DNA of 64,000 nt, taken from NCBI RefSeq assembly GCF_003347015.1, contig NZ_PNFB01000020.1, positions 1 to 64,000 of the forward strand, given 5' to 3'. A program made the position numbers and the translations under genes. Of the stretch, positions 1-6,849 are shown in pieces. The stretch's first letter is position 1. Every line of letters starts with the position of its first letter. The DNA comes from Brachybacterium sp. YJGR34 (lineage in GTDB: Bacteria; Actinomycetota; Actinomycetes; Actinomycetales; Dermabacteraceae). A model generated the notes under the pieces. The model was given only the letters and a program-made list of their open reading frames with translations, was not told the origin of the DNA and searched no databases.

Positions 1-83
1 TCGCCGAGTTCACCATCGACACCACCCGCGGCTACCAGCCAAAGAAGAAGGGCCCCGGTGAAAACCGGGGCCCTTCTTCGTGA
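1..83 (+). CDS. 3' end of an unidentified protein gene (partial)
   Basis: The frame beginning at base 3 reads AEFTIDTTRGYQPKKK and stops with TGA at 81-83. Its codons end almost always in G or C, as in the real genes of this window, so it is probably the tail of a gene that begins before the window. The last dozen codons run through a perfect terminator-type hairpin at 44-79. About 26 residues are too few to name a family. Confidence 0.45.
   Translation, partial: AEFTIDTTRGYQPKKKGPGENRGPSS
44..79 (+). terminator. perfect 16-bp hairpin with GAAA loop
   Basis: Bases 44-59 and 64-79 are perfect inverted repeats closed by a GAAA tetraloop, followed by T-rich sequence (CTTCTTC). The hairpin lies across the end of the upstream reading frame and between it and the tRNA on the other strand, so it can serve both directions. 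Confidence 0.75.
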
Positions 84-86
84 ACC

Positions 87-121
87 ATGTCCCGAGACAT
101 CTGCGAACGATGTCCCGAGAC
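87..121. repeat. 12-bp direct repeat ATGTCCCGAGAC, two copies
   Basis: ATGTCCCGAGAC occurs at 87-98 and again at 110-121. The first copy also runs into an imperfect palindrome ending in ACAT. From memory, repeats of this kind sit at the ends of IS481-type elements in actinobacteria. No transposase is present here, so a solo IS end is only a guess. Confidence 0.35.
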
Positions 122-131
122 TTCACAACGG

Positions 132-204
132 TGGAGCTAGGGGGATTCGAACCCCCGACCTTCTCATTGCGAACGAGACGCGCTACCAACTGCGCCATAG
201 CCCC
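132..204 (-). tRNA. tRNA-Ala (anticodon CGC)
   Basis: The minus strand folds as a 73-nt cloverleaf. It has a 7-bp acceptor stem (GGGGCTA/TAGCTCC) with the G3-U70 wobble that identifies alanine tRNAs and an A discriminator. The D arm carries GCGC stems, the anticodon loop is TTCGCAA (anticodon at 169-171), and the T arm is GGGGG-TTCGAAT-CCCCC. CCA is not encoded. It reads GCG alanine codons. Confidence 0.97.
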
Positions 205-282
205 ATGTCGCCGTGGCGACCTGGACAACTCTAGCATCGGCCGGGCCGTGCTGCCGCACCGAGCGAACGGCCTTGAGGAAGG

Positions 283-1161
283 TCACACCGCGGGGACCCG
301 CAGCGCCTGGAGCTCGTCCTGCAGGGCGTCGAGGATCTCCAGCCGCTCCGGGCCGGTGCAGGCCACGTAGGCGGGCTGGAGGTGATCCGGGCGCTGTGCG
401 TCGCCCGTCCCGGGCCAGGTGCGGATCGAGCCTCCCGCCCGGCGCAGGATGTGGAAGCCGGCGGCCACGTCCCAGGAGTTGATCCGCCCCAGCGCCGTGG
501 CATCGGCCCACCCGGCGGCCACGTAGGCGAGCTCGAGAGCGGCGGTGCCCAGGTGCCGCACGGAGGAGACGCCCTCGCCCAGCTCCACGGCGGCGCGCCC
601 GGCGAACTCCGGGAACTCGCGGCCGATCGTGTGGCCGGGGAAGCCGGAGACCACGAGGGCGTCGGCCGCGGGGCGGGTGGCGCGCGGGGCGAGCGGGCGC
701 CCGTTGAGGGTGGCGGCTCCGTCCGCCGCGGCGAAGACCTGCCCCAGGATCGGGGCGTCGATGACGCCGGCCACCAGCTCGTCGTCCACGCTCACGCCGA
801 TCGAGACGCAGAACAGCGGCAGGCCGGCGGCGAAGTTGCTGGTGCCGTCGATGGGATCGACGTAGAAGCTGACGACCGGCCCGTCGGACTCCGCGGCGGG
901 GCCCTCGGCGGCGCGCACGCCGCCCTCCTCGCCGACGATGCGGGCGGAGGGCAGCCGGCGGCGCAGCTCGGCGACGATGATCTCCTCGCTGGCCCGGTCG
1001 TGCTCGGTGACGATGTCGTGGCTGGAGGTCTTGTATTCACGCGCGAGGTGGTCGCGGTCCAGGGAGCGCAGGTACTCGGCGGCGGCGTGCGCGGCGGAAG
1101 TCGCGATCTCCAGCAGGCGCGCGGCGGAGGGAACAGGGACGGAGGGCGCGGAGGTGTTCAT
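283..1161 (-). CDS. Inositol monophosphatase family phosphatase (SuhB/HisN-like)
   Basis: A 292-aa Mg-dependent phosphatase of the IMPase fold. The metal site is complete: GEE at residues 77-79, DPIDGT at 102-107 (Asp102, Asp105), and a late WDVAAG motif. Family members hydrolyse inositol-1-phosphate, histidinol-phosphate or related sugar phosphates, and sequence reading alone cannot choose between them. In actinobacteria both inositol phosphatase (phosphatidylinositol/mycothiol supply) and HisN are plausible. The ATG at 1161 follows a TATCCT box by 7 nt, which suggests a leaderless, single-gene transcript. It ends between the tRNA and the next minus-strand gene's start. Confidence 0.9.
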   Translation of the reverse strand: MNTSAPSVPVPSAARLLEIATSAAHAAAEYLRSLDRDHLAREYKTSSHDIVTEHDRASEEIIVAELRRRLPSARIVGEEGGVRAAEGPAAESDGPVVSFYVDPIDGTSNFAAGLPLFCVSIGVSVDDELVAGVIDAPILGQVFAAADGAATLNGRPLAPRATRPAADALVVSGFPGHTIGREFPEFAGRAAVELGEGVSSVRHLGTAALELAYVAAGWADATALGRINSWDVAAGFHILRRAGGSIRTWPGTGDAQRPDHLQPAYVACTGPERLEILDALQDELQALRVPAV

Positions 1162-1168
1162 CCCTGCC

Positions 1169-1174
1169 AGGATA
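1169..1174 (-). promoter_or_regulatory. -10 box TATCCT, 7 nt before the phosphatase ATG
   Basis: On the minus strand TATCCT fits TANNNT and ends 7 nt upstream of the start codon, so transcription would begin at or next to the ATG. No Shine-Dalgarno sequence fits in between. No clear -35 box is visible. Confidence 0.5.
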
Positions 1175-1237
1175 GTCGGCCCTGGTCAGCGCGGAGCGAT
1201 GGCCCGCGGTGCGGACGGTCCGCCCCGCCCCTCCGGG

Positions 1238-2110
1238 TCAGGCTCGGCGCCGCGCGAGGATCTCGTCGAGCTGCAGGTCCTGCGCGGGCGCGTAGGACTC
1301 GTCGACGGCCTCGAGCTCCTCGACGCGGTCGCTCTCGAACGGGACGGAGGTCGCGCGCATGCTCTCGCGGTGGGCGGCATGCCGGGATGCCAGGTCCTCG
1401 ACCTCCCCGCGCAGCGCGTAGGTGGGACGCGGGACGGGACGCGGGGTCCACTCCCCCGGACGGCTCACCTGCTGAGCGGCGCGCACGTAGGTGTCCTCGA
1501 GCGGTGCGCGCTGCGCGGTCTCCTCCACGGCGGGAGCCGCGTCACCGGCATCGGCCTCCTCGGCGGCGGCCCGGCGGCGAGCGGTCTCCGCCTCGGCGAG
1601 CTCCCGACGGGCGCGGGTCGCGGCGCGGGTGGCGCGGGCGCGGCGCTCGAGCTCGGCGCGGCGCAGGCCGACGAGGAAGGCTCCCACCCCGGCCAGCGCG
1701 ATCAGCGGAGTCCACCAGGCGATGAGCTGGGCCAGGGCGAGACCGATCAGCACCGCGGTGCTGGCCAGCAGAGCTCCGAGCACGATCGTCAGCAGCCGGC
1801 GGGAGCGGCCGCGCTCCTCGAGCTGGTCGATGCGCGTTCCCGGGACGGCCTCGAAGCGGGGGCGGCTGGTGGGATCGGCGGGACGCAGGATCAGGCGGTC
1901 CTGGGACATGGGCGGCTTCCCCTCGGAGGACGGGCGGCGGGCGTGGACGGCCGCGGAGAGATCCCGCGCCTGCGGGGTCATCTCGGCGCTGTCCGCGGCG
2001 CGGGCACGTCCCATCTCGTCGCGCCGGCCGGCCGTGCGGGGCAGGGCGTACGTCACCCACAGCAGCAGCAGGACACCGAACAGGACGGCTCCGAGATTGA
2101 TCGACTCCAC
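1238..2110 (-). CDS. SepX/GlpR-like actinobacterial division-associated membrane protein
   Basis: A 290-aa protein with a GTG start. One membrane helix lies at about residues 6-24, a charged linker follows, and a pair of helices lies at about 105-125 and 129-147. After that comes a long Arg/Ala/Glu-rich, probably coiled, cytoplasmic region. The tail contains a W-x-P-x-x-V-P-x-P-T-Y pattern. A membrane protein of this design directly downstream of a RimJ-like acetyltransferase and near fthC is the conserved actinobacterial setting of SepX (Streptomyces) and GlpR (Corynebacterium), which act in cell division. The identification rests on architecture and gene order, not on an alignment. It lies 36 nt downstream of the acetyltransferase, probably in the same operon. 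Confidence 0.7.
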   Translation of the reverse strand: MESINLGAVLFGVLLLLWVTYALPRTAGRRDEMGRARAADSAEMTPQARDLSAAVHARRPSSEGKPPMSQDRLILRPADPTSRPRFEAVPGTRIDQLEERGRSRRLLTIVLGALLASTAVLIGLALAQLIAWWTPLIALAGVGAFLVGLRRAELERRARATRAATRARRELAEAETARRRAAAEEADAGDAAPAVEETAQRAPLEDTYVRAAQQVSRPGEWTPRPVPRPTYALRGEVEDLASRHAAHRESMRATSVPFESDRVEELEAVDESYAPAQDLQLDEILARRRA

Positions 2111-2146
2111 GGGGCCACAGTAGTGACACCGATGTGATTTCCCTGG

Positions 2147-2773
2147 TCACGTCCTGGGCGTGTCGGAAGGAAACTCCCGGTGGAGTCTCCGGAGCACACC
2201 ACGCCCGTCATCGCCGGTGGTGACCTCCTCGGCGGTGAGGGCGAACACCAGGTGATCGCGCCAGGCGCCGTCGACGTGGATCGCCGCGCGACGCATCCCC
2301 TCCGAGCGCAGGTGCAGCTTCTGGACCACCCGCAGGCTCGCCGCGTTCTCCGGTCGCACCGTGACCTCCACGCGGTGCATGCCGAGCTCCGCGAACAGGT
2401 GATCGATGACCAGCGCCGCCGCGCGCGGCACCACTCCCCGGCCCGCCCGTCCCCGGTCGATCCAGTACCCGAGCACGGCCGAGCGCAGCGCCCCGTACTG
2501 CAGCGGGCCGGCCGTGATCTGGCCCGCCAGCCGGCCGTCCACACAGATCACCAGGGGCAGGGACGCTCCCAGGCGGGCCTGGGACTCGTTCCAGCGGCGC
2601 AGGGTGCGGAAGGGGAGCGGCACTCCCCCGCCCTCGGGGTCGGTCGCGTCCCACGGGCGCAGCCAGCCCGCGTTGCGCTGCCGCAGGCGCTCGAACTCCC
2701 CGCGGTCGCGACGACGCAGAGGCCGCAGGGTGACCTCCGCGTCATGCAGGGCCAGCGGCCACACGTGAACCAT
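2147..2773 (-). CDS. RimJ/RimL-type GNAT N-acetyltransferase
   Basis: The protein is 208 aa from the ATG at 2773; a longer upstream reading in the same frame is low-complexity and non-coding in character. It opens with the LRPLRRRDRGEFERL block of ribosomal-protein alanine acetyltransferases and has the acetyl-CoA loop region DRGRAGRGVVPRAAALVIDH, with an R-x-x-G-R-G-V motif. The helix VRPENAASLRVVQKL is also typical of the family. It probably acetylates a protein N-terminus. The SepX/GlpR-like gene follows in the same direction, as in other actinobacteria. A TACGAT box 6 nt before the ATG supports this start and a leaderless mRNA. Confidence 0.88.
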   Translation of the reverse strand: MVHVWPLALHDAEVTLRPLRRRDRGEFERLRQRNAGWLRPWDATDPEGGGVPLPFRTLRRWNESQARLGASLPLVICVDGRLAGQITAGPLQYGALRSAVLGYWIDRGRAGRGVVPRAAALVIDHLFAELGMHRVEVTVRPENAASLRVVQKLHLRSEGMRRAAIHVDGAWRDHLVFALTAEEVTTGDDGRGVLRRLHREFPSDTPRT

Positions 2774-2779
2774 CGCGCC

Positions 2780-2785
2780 ATCGTA
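2780..2785 (-). promoter_or_regulatory. -10 box TACGAT, 6 nt before the GNAT ATG
   Basis: TACGAT on the minus strand fits TANNNT and is separated from the start codon by 6 nt. This implies a leaderless transcript for the acetyltransferase and the membrane-protein gene behind it. Confidence 0.5.
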
Positions 2786-2859
2786 AGCGGACCGTCGGCG
2801 CCGCCCGAACGGCGTGCCCGCGCCGACCGCCGCCGGGGCGGCCGTGGGAACCTGGGGGC

Positions 2860-3516
2860 ATGGACACCGAGACGATGCGGTCCCGCAAGCAGCAGCTGCG
2901 TCGGGACCTGCGCGCCCGGCGCGAGCGGGACTACGCGGGCGAGGCCGGGGCGGCCCGCCGCGCCGAGGAGGCGCAGCGCCTCGTCGCGCACGGCGCGCTG
3001 CTGGTGGAGAGGATCGAGCGCGTGGTGGCGGAGCGGCCCGCGGCCCCGCCCCTGGTGGCCGCCTTCCATCCCACCCCTCTCGAAGTCGACGTGATGCCCC
3101 TGGCGGTGCGTCTCGCCGCCGCCGGCGCGCAGCTGATGTTCCCGGCCGCGGCCGAGGGCCGTGCACTGCACTGGATCACCTGGGACGGAAACTCCGCCTT
3201 CCTCCCCTCGCCCGGACGCGGGTTCGGCCGGGAGCCGGACGGGCGACGTCTGGGACCGGAGGCGCCGGCCCGGGCCGATCTCGTGCTCGCGCCGGCCGTG
3301 GCGGTCGATCGCTCGGGCACCCGGATCGGACACGGGGGCGGCTACTACGACCGGGCGCTGTCCATGGTCCCGAGCTCCACCGCGGTGGTCGCCGTGGTCC
3401 ACCCCTCGGAGCTGCTCGCGGCCGGTGCGCTGCCGCGCGGGGCGCTCGACGTCCCGGTCCCGGCCGTGCTGACCGCCGATGCCCTCGTCTCACTGGTCAC
3501 GTCCGCGCGCCGGTGA
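2860..3516 (+). CDS. 5-formyltetrahydrofolate cyclo-ligase
   Basis: A 218-aa enzyme that converts 5-formyl-THF plus ATP to 5,10-methenyl-THF, recovering folate from a dead-end form. The N-terminal basic stretch SRKQQLRRDLRARR and the strongly conserved C-terminal GTRIGHGGGYYDRAL loop, which binds the nucleotide and folate, define the family. The length is normal. The gene is divergent from the acetyltransferase/SepX pair and followed by the FmdB zinc ribbon, a common actinobacterial order. Confidence 0.93.
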   Translation: MDTETMRSRKQQLRRDLRARRERDYAGEAGAARRAEEAQRLVAHGALLVERIERVVAERPAAPPLVAAFHPTPLEVDVMPLAVRLAAAGAQLMFPAAAEGRALHWITWDGNSAFLPSPGRGFGREPDGRRLGPEAPARADLVLAPAVAVDRSGTRIGHGGGYYDRALSMVPSSTAVVAVVHPSELLAAGALPRGALDVPVPAVLTADALVSLVTSARR

Positions 3517-3530
3517 GGGCTCCGCGGCCG

Positions 3531-3536
3531 TAGAAT
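3531..3536 (+). promoter_or_regulatory. -10-like box TAGAAT upstream of the FmdB gene
   Basis: TAGAAT is a near-consensus -10 sequence in the 74-nt gap before the zinc-ribbon gene. Transcription from it would leave a leader of about 48 nt that carries the CGGAGG ribosome binding site. No good -35 is visible. Confidence 0.4.
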
Positions 3537-3590
3537 GCTGCGGGCCGCGTCCGGCGCGGCCGTGCTCATCGATCCTCCGGAGGAACCAGC

Positions 3591-3923
3591 GTGCCCACGT
3601 ACGTCTATGCCTGCAAGAGCTGCGGGTACCGTTTCGAGCAGTACCAGAGCTTCAGCGATGACTCGCTGCTGACCTGCCCCGAGTGCACGCAGGACGCCCT
3701 GCGGAAGGTGTTCGACTCCGTGGGCATCGTCTTCAAGGGGCCGGGCTTCTACTCCACCGACTCCGCGAGCACCGGCTCCTCGGCCGCCTCCTCGAGCAGC
3801 TCCTCGGACGCCTCGAGCAGCTCCTCCACGTCTTCGAGCAGCTCTACTGAGTCGTCGAGCAGCACGGCGAGCTCGGGCACCGGGGGCTCCCAGCCCGCCG
3901 CGGCCCCCGCCGCCGCCTCCTGA
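3591..3923 (+). CDS. FmdB-family zinc-ribbon protein with Ser-rich tail
   Basis: A 110-aa protein starting at GTG behind a strong CGGAGG site. Residues 1-45 are an FmdB/CxxC zinc ribbon: MPTYVYACKSCGYRFE, then CPEC, giving two CxxC pairs for one zinc. From about residue 58 to 105 the sequence is almost entirely Ser, Thr, Ala, Asp and Glu in short runs, which should be disordered. FmdB proteins are often called regulators but their biochemical role is unclear. The neighbours (folate ligase upstream, SAF protein and MscL downstream) are typical for actinobacteria. Confidence 0.85.
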   Translation: MPTYVYACKSCGYRFEQYQSFSDDSLLTCPECTQDALRKVFDSVGIVFKGPGFYSTDSASTGSSAASSSSSSDASSSSSTSSSSSTESSSSTASSGTGGSQPAAAPAAAS

Positions 3924-4026
3924 GCATCCTGCCGTAGGTCGCCGCCCGGCGCCGCGACCGTTCCTCCCCAGCGCCCGGTCCTCCACCGCGAGGTGGGGCC
4001 GGGGCGCGCGGACACGGTGCCGGTCC

Positions 4027-4032
4027 TAGCGT
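4027..4032 (+). promoter_or_regulatory. -10 box TAGCGT, 7 nt before the SAF gene ATG
   Basis: TAGCGT ends 7 nt before the ATG at 4040 and overlaps the alternative GTG at 4031, so it argues for ATG 4040 as the true start and for a leaderless mRNA. Confidence 0.5.
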
Positions 4033-4039
4033 GACGGGC

Positions 4040-4696
4040 ATGCTCTCCCGTCTTCGCGCTCAGCTCCCTGCCTGGCGTCGCGCCCTGCGCCGACGGCGCC
4101 GCACCCTCGCGGTGCTCGTCCTCGCGGCGACCGCCGCCGCCCTCCTGCCGATGTACCTCCCGCCCTCGACGCAGGGCACCACGGTGCTGGTCGCGGCGAC
4201 GGACCTCCCAGCGGGCACCGTCCTGACCCCCGAGCACCTGCGCGCGGTGGAGATCGCCGAGGAGCTGATGCCCGAGGGCACGGCGAGCACAGCGGACGCC
4301 GTCGCGGGGAGCACCACGGCGCTGCCCCTCCGCGCCGGCACGCCCCTGCTCCCCGGCATGCTGCGGGAGCACAGCCCCTCGGCCGTCCCCGAGGGATCCG
4401 TGCTCATGCTCGTCCCGGCCCCCGCGGCCCTCGCGACGCACCTGGGACCGGGCAGCAGGATCGAGCTGCTCACCACGGACCTCGCCACCGGCAGCACCGG
4501 GAGCCTCGTCGCCCAGGTGCTCGCACCGGCCGCATCCGCGGCGAGCACGCCGCAGGTCTCCCTCGGCGGGCCCGGCGCGGACGCGGGGCCCGGCAGCGGG
4601 GCCGTGCAGCTTCTGGTCGCGGTGGATCGCGAGGACTCGCGAGAGCTGGCGCACGCGCTCGCGGGAGGCACGACGACGGTCTCGATCATCGACTGA
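4040..4696 (+). CDS. SAF-domain membrane-anchored protein (CpaB/RcpC-like)
   Basis: The protein is 218 aa from ATG 4040. An Arg-rich N-terminus precedes a single membrane helix at about residues 26-42 (LAVLVLAATAAALLPMYL). The outside part starts with a SAF domain (TVLVAATDLPAGTVLTPEHL). The remainder resembles the RcpC/CpaB domain of Flp pilus assembly proteins. There are no pilus genes around it. Stand-alone SAF proteins between fmdB and mscL are common in actinobacteria, and their function is not established. The stop lies 3 nt before the end of an ISL3-type element remnant. Confidence 0.8.
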   Translation: MLSRLRAQLPAWRRALRRRRRTLAVLVLAATAAALLPMYLPPSTQGTTVLVAATDLPAGTVLTPEHLRAVEIAEELMPEGTASTADAVAGSTTALPLRAGTPLLPGMLREHSPSAVPEGSVLMLVPAPAALATHLGPGSRIELLTTDLATGSTGSLVAQVLAPAASAASTPQVSLGGPGADAGPGSGAVQLLVAVDREDSRELAHALAGGTTTVSIID

Positions 4697-4699
4697 GGT

Positions 4700-4852
4700 G
4701 GCTCTTCACCATCGAGGGTGAAGTGGGGGTCCGAAGCCGCCGGTCTCGAGCAGTGATCTGGCGACGCAGTGCGTCAGGTTGCGGAAGCCGAGGGCCGGGC
4801 CGCGGAGGTGTTCGAGGCGGCCGTTGATCGCTTCGGTGGGGCCGTCGGAGCC
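4700..4852 (-). mobile_element. Truncated ISL3-family element (terminal ~150 bp only)
   Basis: The segment begins with GGCTCTTCACC, matching the GGCTCTT termini of ISL3-family elements, and carries the last codons of an ISL3 transposase on the minus strand. The other end and most of the transposase are missing; homology stops near 4850. The intact terminus lies 3 bp past the SAF gene stop codon. Confidence 0.75.
4706..4852 (-). pseudogene. ISL3-family transposase, C-terminal fragment
   Basis: The minus strand encodes about 48 residues containing GPTEAINGRLEHLRG, LGFRNLTHCVARSLL and a final ETGGFGPPLHPRW before the stop. This is the characteristic end of ISL3 transposases (DDE fold); the conserved Glu-Ala-Ile-Asn-Gly block lies next to the catalytic Glu. 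No start codon and no upstream transposase sequence remain, so it is a dead relic. Confidence 0.8.
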
Positions 4853-4887
4853 CAAACACCCCCGGGTGCGAGGGTCGGCCCGCGTGC

Positions 4888-4893
4888 TACGTT
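4888..4893 (+). promoter_or_regulatory. -10 box TACGTT, 6 nt before the DinB-like gene ATG
   Basis: TACGTT fits TANNNT and ends 6 nt before ATG 4900, with no ribosome binding site, so a leaderless transcript is likely. It lies just beyond the IS remnant. Confidence 0.5.
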
Positions 4894-4899
4894 CGGTCC

Positions 4900-5406
4900 A
4901 TGTCCAGACCCGGTGAGATCCTCGGCAGTGTGGTCGCCGCCAGCGAGCGCGAGCAGCTCGAGACGTTCCTGGATTACCTGCGCGACGCCGTCGTGCGCAA
5001 GGCCCGCGGGGTGTCGGAGGAGGACGCCCGGCGCAGCCCGGTGCCGACCGGCACCACCCTCGGCGGCCTGATCAAGCACCTGCGGTGGGTGGAACTGGGC
5101 GCGTTCGCCGAGCAGATCGGGCAGATCCCCGCCGCGGAGCTGCCCACGCCGCCGTGGACCGACGCAGACCCGGAGGCCGACCTGCACCTGGAGCCGAACG
5201 AGAAGCTCGACGACATCATCGGCGCCTACCAGGCGGAGTGCGACCGCTCCCGCGAGATCGCCGCCCAGCACAGCCTCGATGACGCACCGCGGGGCGGGGA
5301 GCCGACGTTGCGGTGGGCGTACCTGCACGTGATCCTGGAGACCGGCCGGCATGCGGGCCACGCGGACATCCTGCGCGAGATGATCGACGGCAGCGTCGGC
5401 GACTGA
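4900..5406 (+). CDS. DinB/DUF664-family protein
   Basis: A 168-aa four-helix-bundle protein of the DinB superfamily, DUF664 branch. The conserved pieces are LGGLIKHLRWVE, with the first metal-ligand His, and HVILETGRHAGHADILREMIDG, with the later His pair. Together these form the usual three-His metal site. In actinobacteria relatives act as mycothiol- or bacillithiol-dependent transferases, but the substrate cannot be read from the sequence. It stands alone between the IS remnant and mscL. Confidence 0.85.
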   Translation: MSRPGEILGSVVAASEREQLETFLDYLRDAVVRKARGVSEEDARRSPVPTGTTLGGLIKHLRWVELGAFAEQIGQIPAAELPTPPWTDADPEADLHLEPNEKLDDIIGAYQAECDRSREIAAQHSLDDAPRGGEPTLRWAYLHVILETGRHAGHADILREMIDGSVGD

Positions 5407-5448
5407 CGACGCGCCGACCGGACTGCACCCTCGACAGCGAAGAGCCGC

Positions 5449-5454
5449 TACAGT
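5449..5454 (+). promoter_or_regulatory. -10-like box TACAGT upstream of mscL
   Basis: TACAGT lies 51 nt before the mscL ATG. The leader from it would include the AAGGAT ribosome binding site. No convincing -35 element is visible. Confidence 0.35.
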
Positions 5455-5505
5455 CCTGCTCGTACTCGGCCTCGGCCGTCCCCCTCCTCCTCTGTAAGGA
5501 TCCCC

Positions 5506-5916
5506 ATGAAGGGCTTCAAGGACTTCCTCATGCAGGGCAACGTCATCGACCTCGCGGTCGGCGTCGTCATCGGCAGTGCGTTCACCGCGCTGATCACCGC
5601 CCTCGTCGACAACGTGATCCAGCCGATCATCAACGTCTTCGGCGGCCAGAACGTCGACGGCCTGGCCTTCACGATCACCAACGAGTCCACCACCGTGGAC
5701 GTCGGCGCCCTCCTCTCTGCGGTCATCGCCTTCCTCATCACCGCCGCCGTCGTGTACTTCGTCTTCGTGGTCCCCGTCTCCACGGCACGGGCCGCGGACC
5801 GCAGGCGTCGGGGCCTCGGCCCCGAGGAGGACGAGGTCTCGGAGGACATCGCCCTGCTCACCGAGATCCGCGACGCGCTCGTGGCCCGCGACAACGACTC
5901 CGCGCCGCGGGCGTGA
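5506..5916 (+). CDS. mscL: Large-conductance mechanosensitive channel MscL
   Basis: A 136-aa membrane channel that opens under hypo-osmotic stress. It shows the amphipathic N-terminal helix and first transmembrane helix (FKDFLMQGNVIDLAVGVVIG). A periplasmic-type loop, a second helix at about residues 66-90 (LLSAVIAFLITAAVVYFVFV) and a charged C-terminal bundle follow. The length is normal. The GTG at 5913 overlaps its stop codon and may start mutY. Confidence 0.96.
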   Translation: MKGFKDFLMQGNVIDLAVGVVIGSAFTALITALVDNVIQPIINVFGGQNVDGLAFTITNESTTVDVGALLSAVIAFLITAAVVYFVFVVPVSTARAADRRRRGLGPEEDEVSEDIALLTEIRDALVARDNDSAPRA

Positions 5917-6845
5917 GCGGGCCGAGCGGCTCCGCCCCCGGAACCGACCCCGGCGGAGCCGCTCCCCCCGCGGCGATGCCCGAGGACGGGATCGACGCCG
6001 TCATCGCCTGGTTCGCCGCCTCCGGGCGCGACCTCCCCTGGCGGCATGAGGACACCACGGCCTGGGCGATCCTGGTCTCCGAGGTGATGCTGCAGCAGAC
6101 CCCCGTGGCCCGGGTGCTGCCGCGCTGGCAGGAGTGGATGGCCCGCTGGCCCGCGCCGGCCGACCTCGCCGATGCGACGACCGCCGAGGTGCTGCGCCAG
6201 TGGGACCGTCTGGGCTACCCCCGCCGCGCCCTGCGTCTCCAGGAGTGCGCGCGGGCGATCGTGCGCGAGCACGGCGGCCGCGTCCCCCACGGCGAGGAGG
6301 CCCTGCGCACCCTGCCCGGGATCGGCGAGTACACCGCCGCCGCGGTCACCGCCTTCGCTCACCACGACCGCGCCGTCGTGGTGGACACCAACATCCGCCG
6401 CGTGCTCGCGCGCTCCGTGAGCGGGCGCGCCCTGCCGGACCGCTCCTACAGCGCCGCGGAGCGCGCCCTCGCCACCCGCAGCCTGCCGCGCGACCGCGGG
6501 CGCTCGGTGGCCTGGAACCAGTCGGTGATGGAGCTCGGCGCCCTGGTGTGCACGGCGCGCGCTCCGCGCTGCGAGCAGTGCCCGCTGCGGGAGGTCGGCT
6601 GCGCCTGGGTCGCCGCCGGACGGCCCGCTCCGCAGGAGGACGGACGGCGGACCCAGGCCTTCGAGGGCACCGACCGCCAGATGCGCGGGCGGATCATGGC
6701 CCTGCTGCGCACGCACGGCGCCGCCTCGCAGGCGCAGCTGCTCGCCGAGGACGCGGAGGATCCAGCGCGGGTGACCCGCTGCGCGCGGTCCCTGGTGGCC
6801 GACGGCCTCGCGGTCCGGGCCGAGGACGGTCTCCGCCTTCCCTGA
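5913..6845 (+). CDS. mutY: A/G-specific adenine glycosylase MutY (short actinobacterial form)
   Basis: Removes adenine mispaired with 8-oxoguanine. It shows the catalytic-Glu segment SEVMLQQTPV, the helix-hairpin-helix LPGIGEYTAAAV followed by VDTNIRRVLAR with the catalytic Asp, and the 4Fe-4S cysteines in CTARAPRCEQCPLREVGC. The spacing of these cysteines is C-X6-C-X2-C-X6-C, one residue longer at the end than the usual X5. The MutT-like C-terminal domain of E. coli MutY is absent and a winged-helix-like tail takes its place, as in other actinobacteria. The start is uncertain: GTG 5913 (310 aa) overlaps the mscL stop, while ATG 5976 gives 289 aa and a more typical N-terminus. Confidence 0.93.
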   Translation: MSGPSGSAPGTDPGGAAPPAAMPEDGIDAVIAWFAASGRDLPWRHEDTTAWAILVSEVMLQQTPVARVLPRWQEWMARWPAPADLADATTAEVLRQWDRLGYPRRALRLQECARAIVREHGGRVPHGEEALRTLPGIGEYTAAAVTAFAHHDRAVVVDTNIRRVLARSVSGRALPDRSYSAAERALATRSLPRDRGRSVAWNQSVMELGALVCTARAPRCEQCPLREVGCAWVAAGRPAPQEDGRRTQAFEGTDRQMRGRIMALLRTHGAASQAQLLAEDAEDPARVTRCARSLVADGLAVRAEDGLRLP

Positions 6846-6849
6846 CGCC

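Noticed and set aside
2147..3166. Longer 339-residue version of the acetyltransferase
   Set aside because: The extra N-terminal part is Arg/Pro-rich shadow sequence overlapping the divergent folate ligase gene; the GNAT domain begins at the ATG at 2773.
3766..3900. Ser-codon run in the FmdB gene as a separate microsatellite repeat
   Set aside because: It is in frame within the gene and reads as a low-complexity Ser/Thr tail with mixed codons.
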